Part shown: positions 1 to 10,326 of the stretch, in pieces
Layout: the number at the start of each line of letters is the position of its first letter
Position numbering within the stretch: position 1 is the first letter of the stretch
NCBI GenBank assembly: GCA_946902985.2
Contig: OX336393.1
Span: 133,886,533 to 133,950,532, forward strand
Direction of reading: 5' to 3'
Origin: Meconema thalassinum
Lineage: Eukaryota; Arthropoda; Insecta; Orthoptera; Tettigoniidae
Length of the DNA stretch: 64,000 nucleotides
Notes under the pieces: generated by a model
Databases searched by the model: none
What the model was told of the DNA's origin: nothing
What the model saw: only the letters and a program-made list of their open reading frames with translations
Made by a program: the position numbers and the translations under genes

Positions 1-2340
1 GTGAATTTACCATACTTATGAAAATCTTCATTTCACTTTCGAGTGTATTTACGTCATGATTTTATATAAATACAAAAATATCCTATTTGATACAAATATC
101 ATTTGCTTCCCGTTTCATGCCTCTCCGTGTTATCTGAAAAATATACTTTGCTCATTGCAAATATCAACTGTTCAACCAGAACTGAAATGTTGGTTGAATG
201 CGGGCTTGCGCTAACCACTTTCCTTCGGAAAATCTCCTGTTCCAGACTAGAAATGATTAAACTACTTCATAGGCTCTCTCTCAATACATATGATTATTAG
301 AAAATATAATATCCAAGAATTATTTAGAAAAATTATAAAAATTATTATTATTATTATTATTATTAGTGGATTATTATTATTATTATTATTATTATTTGTT
401 ATATTATTTTAAATATGTTTAATTATCATCTCATTATGTGAGAATCCACATGTTCGAACCTTCGAATATGGAAAAAGTATCCATTCCTCAACAAAAATAA
501 ATTTAACTTTTACAGTTACATCGGTTGTTCTCCGTGATTTCCCAAAAATATGAAATATTCAAATAAATGCTCGAAATGCTCGGTCATCGATCCTAAACTG
601 TTCTGAGTGCTGAAAATACTCAGAATAACTCTAACAAGTCTTGCGTAAATCATTGCAAGCTTTAAATACGAAGAAAAAAATGTGTTGGTCATCTGCAGAA
701 AAAAATAGTTTGTTCCAATTAGCTAGGCATAATATAATTCAAATGTGGCTTACATTTCTTGATGGTCTTGAAGCGTAGTAAACCTGGTCTGTACCAGATT
801 TATCCATAGACATGCCCTATCGGACAAGCACGTATAATCCTTGTATCGGCCGCCATCATATACCCACAATCCGTCTAGTCAGACATAGTGGTAGTATCTC
901 TTGACGTTTGAATTAACTGTTGTTCCATTTTAATATGGGCTTCTATCAAAGCCATAACAGTTTGTTTAAATGGGGTCAGATCTAAGTGATCTCTTCTTAA
1001 ATATGTCAGTTGTAACATAACTCACTGTAATCTTATCAGTACAAGAAAAACACTGACAGTCTAACCAATCAACGGCTGTTCTGAAGATCGTTCCCTGGGC
1101 ATGGTTTATTATATCACCATCTACCATGCGCTAGGCAACTTGTAGTTTCCCTTGCGTAGACTAATGAACGCCACCGTTATAGACTAGTCTTCAGTGTACT
1201 GACAGATCGAAGTGGTTAACTAGTTACAAAATAATGAAAACTGACTGCAATGGATTTAAATATCCAAGTATTATGTTATTACTGGACTGTGACAAAATAC
1301 TATTTTCTAGACAAAGTCTAGCATATGTCCTTGTAGAAATATAAATATTTCCACCAATGTCTGTAGAAAAATCAATCACCTCAGTGATTCTCCTCGCCGT
1401 AAACCTACTAAGTTCCAACTCGTAGCGCAGCACTTTCCGTGACTATCACGACTTTGAAAAGAACTTCTGCGTAGATCCGGCAACCATGTGCCTTGGCTCA
1501 GCGTAGATGCAACTTGCTCGCCAAGTGATTGTGTTAGAATGAGCTGAAGTTGCTTCGGCCAGCTGGCTTTTATTCAAAACTGCCAGGGTCACGCGTCATC
1601 ACCTGATATCTGGAAATCCTCATATCTCTTGAATCCCTGGTCCGATTTACTTGATACTAATTGCATTCTCTTTCATTTGGCCGTGCCAGTAATCTGATCC
1701 AAGTCTCAAGTCTCTACTCCATAGTTAACTATTTAATCAATAAATAGCCTCCACCTCTGCTATTACTCGCTACGTCACTTGACATCCAACTATCGGTAAA
1801 TTCCTTCCAAATGCTTCGAGAAGCAATGTAGCGCGATATTCAAATATCTCAACTTTCAAAAGCGGCTACAGCCTTTCCCTTGATATCTAGGTGTCTGAAT
1901 CTTGGAATACCCATTCCTAGAGTTGGGCACAATACAGTATAATTTATCGTGTTTGAAAACACACGGAACATCTAAACTGCGTCCATTTTATGAAGATTGA
2001 CATAAAATATTGCATTTCTGCTGCTTAGGAATTGCTCTCGACTTAAACATACAAGCATCATCAAGCAGTACCGGTACATTGCCTACGTCACAGAAGGGTT
2101 TGGTTTACGCGCCATGGTCTGTCTTTCTCGTTAGCTGTGCGCGATTACAAATTAGCTGTGTAATAGGTATATTAAATATGTTTCTCCCAGTGATACGTTT
2201 AGAGCAACGAAGTTTAAATTATTGTAAGTAGTCGGTGTTAATAAACTGAATACCTACGTTGTTTGGAGTGTTTACTGATGAAATTGCAAAATGCTGGGGT
2301 AAATTATTTGAACGCCACTCCTCAAATCCAGTGTGCCAAT
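1..2340. other. Unassigned AT-rich sequence
   Basis: No recognisable gene, RNA or classified repeat. Open frames are short (under 75 codons) and have no familiar domain. A TTA microsatellite lies near the left end. It may hold old, diverged repeats that I cannot recognise by eye. Confidence 0.5.
342..396. repeat. (TTA)n microsatellite
   Basis: Runs of ATT/TTA triplets, interrupted once by AGTGG. Similar ATT tracts form the 3' tails of SINEs elsewhere in the window, so this could be an orphaned tail, but no SINE body is visible next to it. Confidence 0.9.
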
Positions 2341-2344
2341 TTGC

Positions 2345-2453
2345 ACTTCGAATTGGAAGAAATTAGGAGATGATAAAGACAAAGAGTTATAACTACACCC
2401 ATACATTTAGGAGAAAGTAGGCTATATGTTCTTTCCTGAACATCTTGTTTTCT
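2345..2453 (+). mobile_element. 3' end fragment of Helentron-like element, subfamily C
   Basis: The segment ending GAACATCTTGTT closely matches the 3' end of the element at 12.2-13.5 kb: both have a CATTTAGGAGAAAGTAGGC stretch followed by a short inverted repeat and CTTGTT. Only about 100 bp are present, so this is a truncated copy. Confidence 0.6.
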
Positions 2454-2484
2454 AAATGTTTAGTTAGTGATCTTCCTTCAATGA

Positions 2485-3052
2485 TTAGTGCATCTGATGC
2501 GTGTAATGCTTCAGGTTGAATAACCGTGCTATTATCAGGCCTTCTAAGGAACACGCCATTTCAACTGTCTTCTCTGGGCTTTGATCATTGCCCAGTGCTC
2601 CGCGGTGTTTCTCATTTCTTTCTTCCGTCCACATCCTTCCCGTCTTCAACTGGTGGTCGTTTAGTTTCTTCCTGAGGGGATTGCGATATTGAATGTCTCC
2701 ACAGGTAATTTCCGTCTCTTGTAGGTCACTTTCCACTCCTACAAACCATGCTGCTCTTCTTATTTTTGAAATAGGTAAAGATCCGGTTCGTCAATCGTGT
2801 GGGTTCCATTCTAAGCAAGTGGCCATAAGATGCAATTCTCCTCTTCCTCATAACATCAGAGATCTTTTGGACATGAATATACAGCTCATGGTTATACCGC
2901 CTATATTCACCTTTGTCTTTAATCGGGCCAAGAATTTTCCTCAAGATCTTTCTTCCTTTCTTTCTTTCTTCCTTTCTTTCTTTCTTTCTTTCTTTGATCC
3001 CCAATTTTTCTACCAGGCTTTTCTTGTTCATAGTGAGGACCACGTCATTTGA
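2485..3052 (-). pseudogene. RTE-like LINE, C-terminal fragment of the polymerase ORF
   Basis: Minus-strand frames encode MRKRRIASYGHLLRMEP followed by RLTNRIFTYF, then in another frame ITCGDIQYRNPLRKKL and KTGRMWTEER. This order (YGHL-RM, RLTNRIF, EDI-R, KTG-WTEER-H) is the tail found downstream of reverse transcriptase in arthropod endonuclease-RT LINEs; that family assignment is from knowledge, not a search. The frame is broken at least once. A TTTC microsatellite has expanded inside it, giving a Lys/Glu/Arg-rich run. A second copy of the same tail follows immediately. Confidence 0.6.
2949..2995. repeat. (TTTC)n microsatellite
   Basis: Tetranucleotide tract inside the LINE remnant. It creates artefactual Ser/Phe-rich and Lys/Glu-rich open frames on the two strands. 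Confidence 0.9.
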
Positions 3053-3086
3053 ACTGTTTCCTTTTTGCTTTAAAATGAGTCCAATA

Positions 3087-3450
3087 TTATTTCATTCGTA
3101 GAAAGTGTTGTTCCTTTCTCTCTTTTGTCCACGCCTTTCCAGTTTTCAGCATCGGCTTTGATTGTAAACTCCGATGTTCGAAGAGTTTTCTCTTATGGTG
3201 GTCACGCTCCTGGATATCTTCACATGAGATCTCAATCTCGGGCAGATATTTTTGTATCTCACTCAACCAGGCTTCCGTTGTCTTTTTCTCTTGGAGAAAA
3301 GTGAAAATGCGATACGTTAACCAAGTTGAGGTCATTCAGGCCACGTGCCATAAAATAAAATCTGTCTTTTCCGCATCGCGTCAGTAATTTTATCCACATC
3401 TGTATATTATATTTGAATTGCAGCCAATGGCCATAGCAGGGCATTTCAAT
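3087..3450 (-). pseudogene. Second RTE-like LINE C-terminal fragment
   Basis: The minus strand encodes LTYRIFTFLQEKK, then ISCEDIQERDHHKRKL, then KTGKAWTKERKEQH, the same motif order as in the preceding fragment and in the copy at 24.1-24.5 kb. The upstream part (towards 3450) is in another frame. The element appears to continue at 3735-3880 beyond an inserted SINE. Confidence 0.6.
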
Positions 3451-3589
3451 TGATCGCCCGTAGGCTCTCCAAGCTCAATTTCAAGTACTTGAAACTTTGG
3501 CTATCAGACGCACTGTCACTGATACCCAGCGGTGAACGTTGGAAATTGATGGACCGGTTTTAACCAAATATAACCAACATATTTTGGCT

Positions 3590-3730
3590 ACACACTAGCA
3601 ATTGCACTGGCATACAGAAGGATTTTAACGCTCTTAAAAATCCGACGACTGCAGCCGGGTTTGAGCCCACAATCTTAGGCATTACAGTTCAGCATGCTAC
3701 CGACTGCACCACCGAAACCACATGTGTATA
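3590..3730 (-). mobile_element. SINE-A fragment (tRNA-headed)
   Basis: On the minus strand: a degenerate A box (GTGCAGTCGGTAGCATGCTGA), then GGGCTCAAACCCGGC as B box, then the family-specific ACTTCGG-like stretch and TTTTTAAGAGCGTTAAAATCC. Matches the copies at 11.5, 26.4, 43.9, 45.2, 46.1 and 63.3 kb. It lies between two parts of a LINE remnant, consistent with insertion into it. Confidence 0.7.
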
Positions 3731-3734
3731 TAAA

Positions 3735-3880
3735 TCCTGGTTACGCCGCATTCTTCTAAACTCACCATTCTCTTTAACAGCCCTAAGATATTCTTCAAAA
3801 TCTTCCTTTCCTTGATTTCCAATTTCTCCATCATCCCTTCCTTATTCATGGCGAGACAATCCTCAAGAGACCTCAATATG
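3735..3880 (-). pseudogene. LINE remnant upstream of the SINE
   Basis: The minus strand encodes a stretch like MNKEGMMEKLEIKERKILKN, corresponding to the segment KKSLVEKLGIKERK in the neighbouring fragment at 2.7-3.0 kb. It is probably the continuation of the 3087-3450 LINE copy across the SINE. Confidence 0.5.
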
Positions 3881-3967
3881 GCGGTTGTCCGAAATTTTTA
3901 AATTATGTTTTTATTAGCCTATTTTCAATTTTGAAAAAATAGGCTTAAGAGATCACCTTTTGTCCGT

Positions 3968-3983
3968 GTGTGTGTGTGTGTGC

Positions 3984-4028
<45 letters not shown>
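3968..4028. repeat. (GT)n microsatellite in element 5' region
   Basis: GT tract with one GCGG interruption. Every copy of this element class in the window has a GT, GTCT or equivalent tract at the same place after the 5' hairpin. Confidence 0.9.
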
Positions 4029-4030
<2 letters not shown>

Positions 4031-4522
4031 TAATAACTTCTAAACGGCTGGAGCGATTTCAATGAAACTTGGTAAGTTCATAGCACTATTCCGGATGACC
4101 CGACCGTGCCCTTCAAATTTTGTTACGTCTCACCAATCCAACATGGCGGCTGTGCGAAATATTTCACCAGCATTCAATATCTCCGAAACTATTCCGGATA
4201 TCACCCTGGAATTTTTTTCGGTGATAAAGGGAACTACTAGAAGTTCACCTATGTGACCTTTGAAAAACTGGTAACTACAAAACCAACATGGCGGCCACGC
4301 GAATTTGCGACTTTTAAATAGACGTTTCTCGCGATTTAACCAACCAAACGCAATAAAACTTGGTACAGTATATGTTAATACACATTGCAATGCACCGACA
4401 TCTAACTTGGTTCAATTGTTTACATAACCACAAGATGGCGCATGTGCGAAATATTTCACAGGCATTCTATATCTCTGAAACTATTAGCGGTATCACCCTG
4501 AAATTGTGTACGGAGATAAAGG

Positions 4523-4756
4523 TTATAATAATAATAATGTTATTGGTTTTACGTCCCTTTTAACTACTCTGGCTTTTAGAGACGCCGGGGTGCCGGAATT
4601 TTGCCCCGAAGGGGATCTTTAACGTGCCAGTAAATCTACTGACACGGCTCCCTCGCATTTGCGCACCCTCAAATGCCACCTGACTGCGCCAGGATACGAA
4701 CCTGCAACCTTGGGCCCAGCAAGCGAGAACGTTACCCCTGAGCCACGCAGCCAGGC
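4523..4756 (-). mobile_element. SINE-D, full length, with 12-bp target duplication
   Basis: Minus-strand tRNA-like head: A box TGGCTCAGGGGTAACG and B box GGTTCGTATCC. The body ends in an ATT-repeat tail (seen as ATAATAATAATG on the plus strand). The flanks 4511-4522 and 4757-4768 are both CGGAGATAAAGG, a perfect target duplication, so the insertion is precise and its 3' end is at the low coordinate. It sits inside the Helentron-like element and is therefore younger than it. Confidence 0.9.
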
Positions 4757-5008
4757 CGGAGATAAAGGGCACTACTGGAAGTTCATCTATAGCCTAAGGC
4801 TTTCAAAAACCGGTTAACTACAAAACGAACATGGCGGTCAAGCGAATTTGAAAATTTTAAATAGACATTTCTCACGATTTAATGTTCCAAACGCATTGAA
4901 ATCTGGTACAGGAAATGTTTATACACATTGTAATGCACTGGTATCTAATTTAGTTCAATTGTTTACATAACCTCAAGATAGCGGCTTTGCGATTTTTTTA
5001 TGTTCTTA

Positions 5009-6530
5009 GGGGCTATGAACTTAAGTTGACCTATAGAACTTTAAATAACCTGGTGATCACAAATCCAACATGGCGGTGACGCGAAGTATAAATATTCACA
5101 TGGACGTTTCTCGCAACTTAACCATCCGAGTGCAGTGAAACTTCTGAAATTAAGTTTTTATTTCTTGTGTCGTAATCATGTGATCGAAGTGAAAGTTTGA
5201 ATAGTGAACCTACGCAACAATTTTCCTTTAATGGTACATGACTCTATGGCCTATACAATTAACAATCCAACATGGCGACCATCCGAAATATTTAGATGGC
5301 GCTGAATATCTACGAATCTATTATAGCAATCAAACTGATTTTTTTAATGTTTATAGGGGCTATGAACTTAAGTTCACCTATAGGACTTTAAATAACCTGG
5401 TGATCACAAATCCAACATGGCGGCGACGCGAAGTATAAATATTCACATGGACGTTTCTCGCAATTTAGCCATCCGAGTGCAGTGAAACTTCTGAAATTAC
5501 GTTTTTATTTCTTGTGTCGTAATCATGTGATCGAAGTGAAAGTTTGAATAATGAACCTACGCAACAATTTTCCTTTAATGGTACATGACTCTATGGCCTA
5601 TACAATTAACAATCCAACATGGCGACCATCCGAAATATTTAGACGGCGCTGAATATCTACGAATCTATTATAGCAATCAAACTGATTTTTTTAATGTTCA
5701 TAGGGGCTATGAACTTAAGTTCACCTATAGGACTTTAAATAACCTGGTGATCACAAATCCAACATGGCGGCGACGCGAAGTATAAATATTCACATGGACG
5801 TTTCTCGCAATTTAGCCATCCGAGTGCAGTGAAACTTCTGAAATTACGTTTTTATTTCTTGTGTCGTAATCATGCTATCGAAGTGAAAGTTTGAATAATG
5901 AACCTACGCAATAATTTTCCTTTAATGGTATATGACTCTATGGCCTATACATTTAACAATCCAACATGGCGACCATCCAAAATATTTAGACGGCGCTGAA
6001 TATCTACGAATCTATTATAGCAATCAAACTGATTTTTTTAATGTTCATAGGGGCTATGAACTTAAGTTCACCTATAGGACTTTAAATAACCTGGTGATCG
6101 CATATCCAACATGGCGGCGACGCGAAGTATAAATATTCACATGGTCGTTTCTCGCAATTTAGCCATCCGAGTGCAGTGAAACTTCTGAAATTACGTTTTT
6201 ATTTCTTGTGTCTTAATCATGCTATCGAAGTGAAAGTTTGAAAAATGAACCTACGCAATAATTTTCCTTTAATGGTATATGACTCTATGGCCTATACATT
6301 TAACAATCCAACATGGCGACCATCCAAAATATTTAGACGGCGCTGAATATCTACGAATCTATTATAGCAATCAAACTGATTTTTTTTATGTTCATAGGGG
6401 CTATGAACTTAAGTTCACCTATAGGATTTTAAATAACCTGGTGATCACAAATCCAACATGGTAGCGACGCGAAGTATAAATATTCACATGGATGTTTCTC
6501 GCAATTTAACCATCCGAGTGCAGTGAAACT
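5009..6530 (+). repeat. 347-bp tandem array (about 4.4 units)
   Basis: The marker GGGGCTATGAACTTAAGTT recurs at 5009, 5356, 5703, 6050 and 6397, exactly 347 bp apart. Units differ by only a few substitutions, so the array expanded recently compared with the diverged ~350-bp repeats around it. Each unit has a CCAACATGGCGACC and a CCAACATGGCGGCG-like motif. The ~66-codon open frame in each unit is a by-product of the repeat; I do not call it a gene. Confidence 0.95.
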
Positions 6531-6839
6531 TGGTAGAGTAAATCCTTATACGAATGTTAATCCACTGGCATCTAATTTATTTCAATTGTTTCCATAACCA
6601 CAAGATGGCAGCTATGCGAAATTTTAAATTCTCCTTGTTACTTCTTGTGTCCTAATCATGCGATTGAAGTTTGAATACTACATGTACACAATAATCTTCA
6701 TGTAGCAGTACATAACTCTAGGACCTATATATATAAAATCCAACATGGCGACCATCCGAAATATTTAGTCGGTTCTCAACATCTACGAATCTATTACAGT
6801 TATCAAACTGAAATTTTGTATGTAGATAGAGGTAATTAA

Positions 6840-6893
6840 CATAAGTAGGATATATGAAAATAGGCTGTATAGTTCTTCACGGAACTACTTGTT
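6840..6893 (+). other. Internal extra 3' terminus of the Helentron-like element
   Basis: GAAAATAGGCTGTATAGTTC, loop, GGAACTACTTGTTT is a complete copy of the element's 3' hairpin terminus. Element-internal sequence resumes straight afterwards and a second 3' terminus follows at about 7546-7582. The arrangement is a head-to-tail partial dimer. Confidence 0.7.
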
Positions 6894-7611
6894 TCTTCTG
6901 TAATAAGCATGCGATCAAAGTGAATATTTTAATAATGGACCTACGCAATAATCGTTATCTAATAGTGCTTAACTCTATGGCCTACATTATATTAAAATCA
7001 AACATGGCGACCATCCGAAATATTTAGACGGATCTCAATATATATCTATGACAGCAATCAAACTGAAATGTTGTATGTTGATAGAGGCTGTGAACATACG
7101 TTCATCTATGGGACTTTCAATAAACCGGTGAGCATAAATCCAATACGGCGGCGACGCGAAATAGAAATATTTAAATGGACGTGTTTCATGATTCAACCAT
7201 CCGAGCGCAGTAAAACTTGGTACGGTAAATGCTTATACAAATTCTAATCCACTGATATCTATTGTATTTCAATTGTTTTCATAACCACAAGATGGCAGCA
7301 GTGCGAAATTTTAAAATCCCGTTTTTATTTCTTGTGTCGTAATCATGCGATTGAAGTTTGAACACTACACCTACACAATAATCTTCATGTAATAGCTCAT
7401 AACTCTAAGACCTACATATACAAAGATTCAACATGGCGACCATATGAAATATCTAGACCGTTCTCAATATCTACAAATCTATTACAGCAATCAAACTGAA
7501 ATTTTTTATGTTGATAGAGGCTATTAGAATAAGTAGGATATATGAAAATAGGCTCTATAGTTCTTCACGGAACTACTTGTTGTACATAAAAGCGTGATAT
7601 ATTGTGATGAA

Positions 7612-8339
7612 TAAGAGGCGGATTTCTATGACCTAAGAATGTATGAAATATGTATGCATTTAAGACCTAAAAACATAAAAATATGACCTATAAAATTCAA
7701 AATATGACTTAATGAATAGCATCTACGTTACATAGAAACACTTTTATTACTCCATCCGTACTGAATATTATGTTTTCACCTAACTCGTGAACAAAACTTC
7801 GCAACATCCCACAAATTGAGACTTGAGGCATATTGAAAGGAACTGAATGACTGATGCTCCCTAATGAGTGACCAAGGTCATTCAGTGTGTTGAAGGTGGA
7901 AGAGGGAAGGGGGAAGGAGAGAGATAAGAACGATGACAAATAACTGCGGAATTACATCTGCTTCCGTGTAAATATAGCCCGGTTTCCAGGAATTGACCCA
8001 GCTAGGAAACAATAGCTCCTACCTGTTAGAAACATTCCATACACTACTTTAGAATGGTTCCTAAGTAGTATATTCCAGTCTATCCCGAACAATAATTACT
8101 AGAGCTTATTCTGATTTTTATAAAACGGAATTCAAATGAAAATTACCAAAATATGCCGTTTATAATGATATTTTGTTCAAAATATGCCATAAAACTTAAG
8201 AAAGTCCAAATATGCATTTATACGCCCAATAAAACCTGTTTAATTTTCGTGATCATGCTTGGAAACGTGTTGAAAATACAAGACTATAAGATATAATGTT
8301 AAGGGAAAAAACATGACTTCTCTTAGAAATCCGCCCCTA
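7612..8339. mobile_element. hAT-like MITE with 8-bp target duplication
   Basis: Terminal inverted repeats: left TAAGAGGCGGATTTCTATGA, right (reverse complement) TAGGGGCGGATTTCTAAGAG. The flanks 7604-7611 and 8340-8347 are both GTGATGAA, a perfect 8-bp duplication, the size typical of hAT (and P) transposons. The 728-bp interior is AT-rich with recurring AAATATGAC/AAATATGCC motifs and no transposase. Class is inferred from TIR and duplication length only. Confidence 0.8.
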
Positions 8340-8372
8340 GTGATGAATATCTTAAGTAATGTTTTTCATGTT

Positions 8373-8760
8373 GAAAATCCACAGCCTGCTTCCAGTCTCC
8401 GACCGGGTCAGGAATGGAATGAACGAAGCCCCTATCTAGCGGCGAGGATATGAACTGTGCCGGCTGCCGAGGCCTGACGCATTCCTCTGGGGCAATGATT
8501 AAATGAATGATAGATGAATTGAAATGATAGTGGAGAGTGTTGCTGGAATGAAATTTTGACAGGGAAAACCGGAGTACCCGGAGATAAACCTGTCTGCCTC
8601 CGTTTTGTCCAGCACAGATCTCACATGGAGTGACCGGGATTTGAACCACGGACTCAGCGGTGAGAGGCCGGCGTGCTGCCGCCTAAGCCACGGAGGCTCA
8701 AAATCCACAGCCTGCTTCCAGTCTCCGACCGGGTCAGGAATGGAATGAATGAAGCCCCTA
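8373..8760 (-). mobile_element. SINE-B head-to-tail dimer (5'-truncated)
   Basis: A full unit (8374-8699) has minus-strand head GCCTCCGTGGCTTAGGCGGC (A box) and CGTGGTTCAAATCCCGG (B box) and a tail ending CTGTGGATTTT. Fused upstream of its head is a second tail of about 60 bp (8700-8760), nearly identical to the end of the first. The whole 1.2-unit block is flanked by TCATGTT at 8366-8372 and 8761-8767, suggesting that it inserted as one dimeric transcript. Confidence 0.75.
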
Positions 8761-8767
8761 TCATGTT

Positions 8768-9628
8768 AGGGCATATAAATAATTGTTTTACCGCCTAATG
8801 TACAGTAATTGAGCCCAAAAAGCTTTCATTATTAGAACTAGGCAACACTGGAAATACGGCTTCTATCACTTTAAATTAAATTAATTAAATATTTGGTAAA
8901 ATGTGTGACATAATTACAAGACCAGGAAGCTTTTGTTCAAAAGAAGCTAGTGGTCTTAAACTATTGGTAGGCACTGTACTAACGAAATCACTCCTAGTTT
9001 CATGATCCGAACGGGTGTATAAATCTACCTCACTGACAACAGGTCGTCTTTCAGCCCTAGCCAATAACAGTGGGGAAGTAAACAACAGGTTGATTCACTG
9101 CCGTTCTCAGCGCTGCCTCCCCTCTAGCTAGCATCATTATTTAGGAGACAGCAGTGACATTGTGGAATGGAACACAAGTACGTAGATTCGTCTCAACGAA
9201 TACACAATTTATACGAACTGGGACCTGTGCGAGAAATCCCGCTTGTGCATAAACCACCCGTCCGAATGTTATGTTACTCGGGCTTCTTGTTTATTTGTGT
9301 AAGCACACGTTTTAGCCCAAGAACGGTGGCGCTAATTGTAACGTTGTTATTGGTAGCGCTTCGCATGGGCGACGACTACGATTCTACAAAATGATAATAA
9401 ATAGGTTACCACTTACGTCAACTCTTATTTCACTCTCTAGACTAGCAGAATGGAGAATGTTTTTGAATAAGTTAGTTTGTTTTTTGTTATTAATTGTCTT
9501 TGTTTTGTTTTTGACTAATTTTATTTATGTTTATATTTTAGGAATTTTTGAGCTGGTTTTCACTAACTTTGACTAGTTTTGATTGTTCTTTCTTTTAGGT
9601 AGATTTCATTAGAAAGCTAACTATTGCA
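8768..9628. other. Unassigned sequence
   Basis: No recognisable gene or repeat. A TG-rich, Val/Phe-biased open frame around 9391-9576 reflects T-rich composition and has no domain I know. Confidence 0.4.
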
Positions 9629-10310
9629 ATGGGTACCATGTTTCGACTTCCGGAAAATTTCGACATATCTTCGCGTTTCACATCCCCCAGACCCCAAAAC
9701 CACCGTCAGTTCAAAAGTTTATATATAATTTATGTATATATGTATCTATCTATATATATATCAGTTTCTTGTGGACACGATAACTGCCGTAATTTTGTAC
9801 CAATCACTTTGAATTTTTTACATAATATGTATCCCTATAAAATCTCGGTCGAGTTCGTTAATGGGCAAAATCGGTCGAAGGGGGTGAAAATGGGGGGCTT
9901 TTTTCGAAAAAGTGAAATTTCGCTATAACTCTCTTAATACGTGAAATATCGAATCCATTCAAAGTTCATAATATGTGTCGGATAAGTGCCAAAAATTTAT
10001 GTCAAATAAGTTGTTTGATAGCACCAACCATTGACCAAAGGGGTGGAAAAAAGTGGGTTTTTCGGGAAACATTAATCATATCTCTCTCAATAGGCACAAT
10101 ATCAAAACCGTACAAAATGGAAAATATTCCCCTAATAATTACCTAAAACTTTTGTCTGAAAGAATTTTTGATATGACCCACCATTACGCCAAGGGATGAG
10201 AAAAATGATTTCGGAATTTTAAAAAATGCCAAGTGCCATCAGAGGTTACCATAACAACGCTTTTAAATTGATAAGGGATGATCTATCAGAGGTTGCCAAG
10301 ACAACGCCAT
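9629..10310 (+). repeat. Unclassified dispersed repeat with degenerate internal repeats
   Basis: Paragraphs of the form 'GGGG(T)G(A/G)AAA..GGG..TTTTCG(A/G)AAA' followed by 'ATAACTCTCTTAATACG..AATATCGAA' recur about every 160-180 bp (around 9880, 10040 and 10190). Two copies of ATCAGAGGTT(A/G)CCA(T/A)(A/G)ACAACGC lie at 10238 and 10280. This looks like an old mobile element of unknown class that directly precedes the next Helentron-like element. Confidence 0.4.
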
Positions 10311-10326
10311 TGACGAGATCACATTC

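Larger units (their letters stand above)
3911..7583 (+). mobile_element. Helentron-like (DINE-1-like) non-autonomous element, subfamily A
   Basis: Begins with a hairpin-forming TAGCCTATTTTC...GAAAAAATAGGCTTA, followed by AGATCACC, a (GT)n tract, and the subfamily motif TAAACGGCTGGAGCGATTTC. Ends with GAAAATAGGCT, then TAGTTC-TTCAC-GGAACTA (a 6-bp stem) and CTTGTT. The left AGCCTATTTTC and right GAAAATAGGCT are inverted. This order (subterminal inverted repeat, microsatellite, tandem core, 3' hairpin) is what is known for DINE-1/Helentron non-autonomous elements, which is the basis of the class call. No Rep/helicase coding is present. It contains a SINE at 4523-4756, a 347-bp tandem array, and an extra internal 3' terminus at about 6893. 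An alternative is an unrelated foldback repeat with the same ends. Confidence 0.6.

Noticed and set aside
5238..6464. Four repeated ~66-codon frames that look like a gene family
   Set aside because: They recur only because the 347-bp repeat recurs, and the codons have no known domain or coding-type substitution pattern that I can see.
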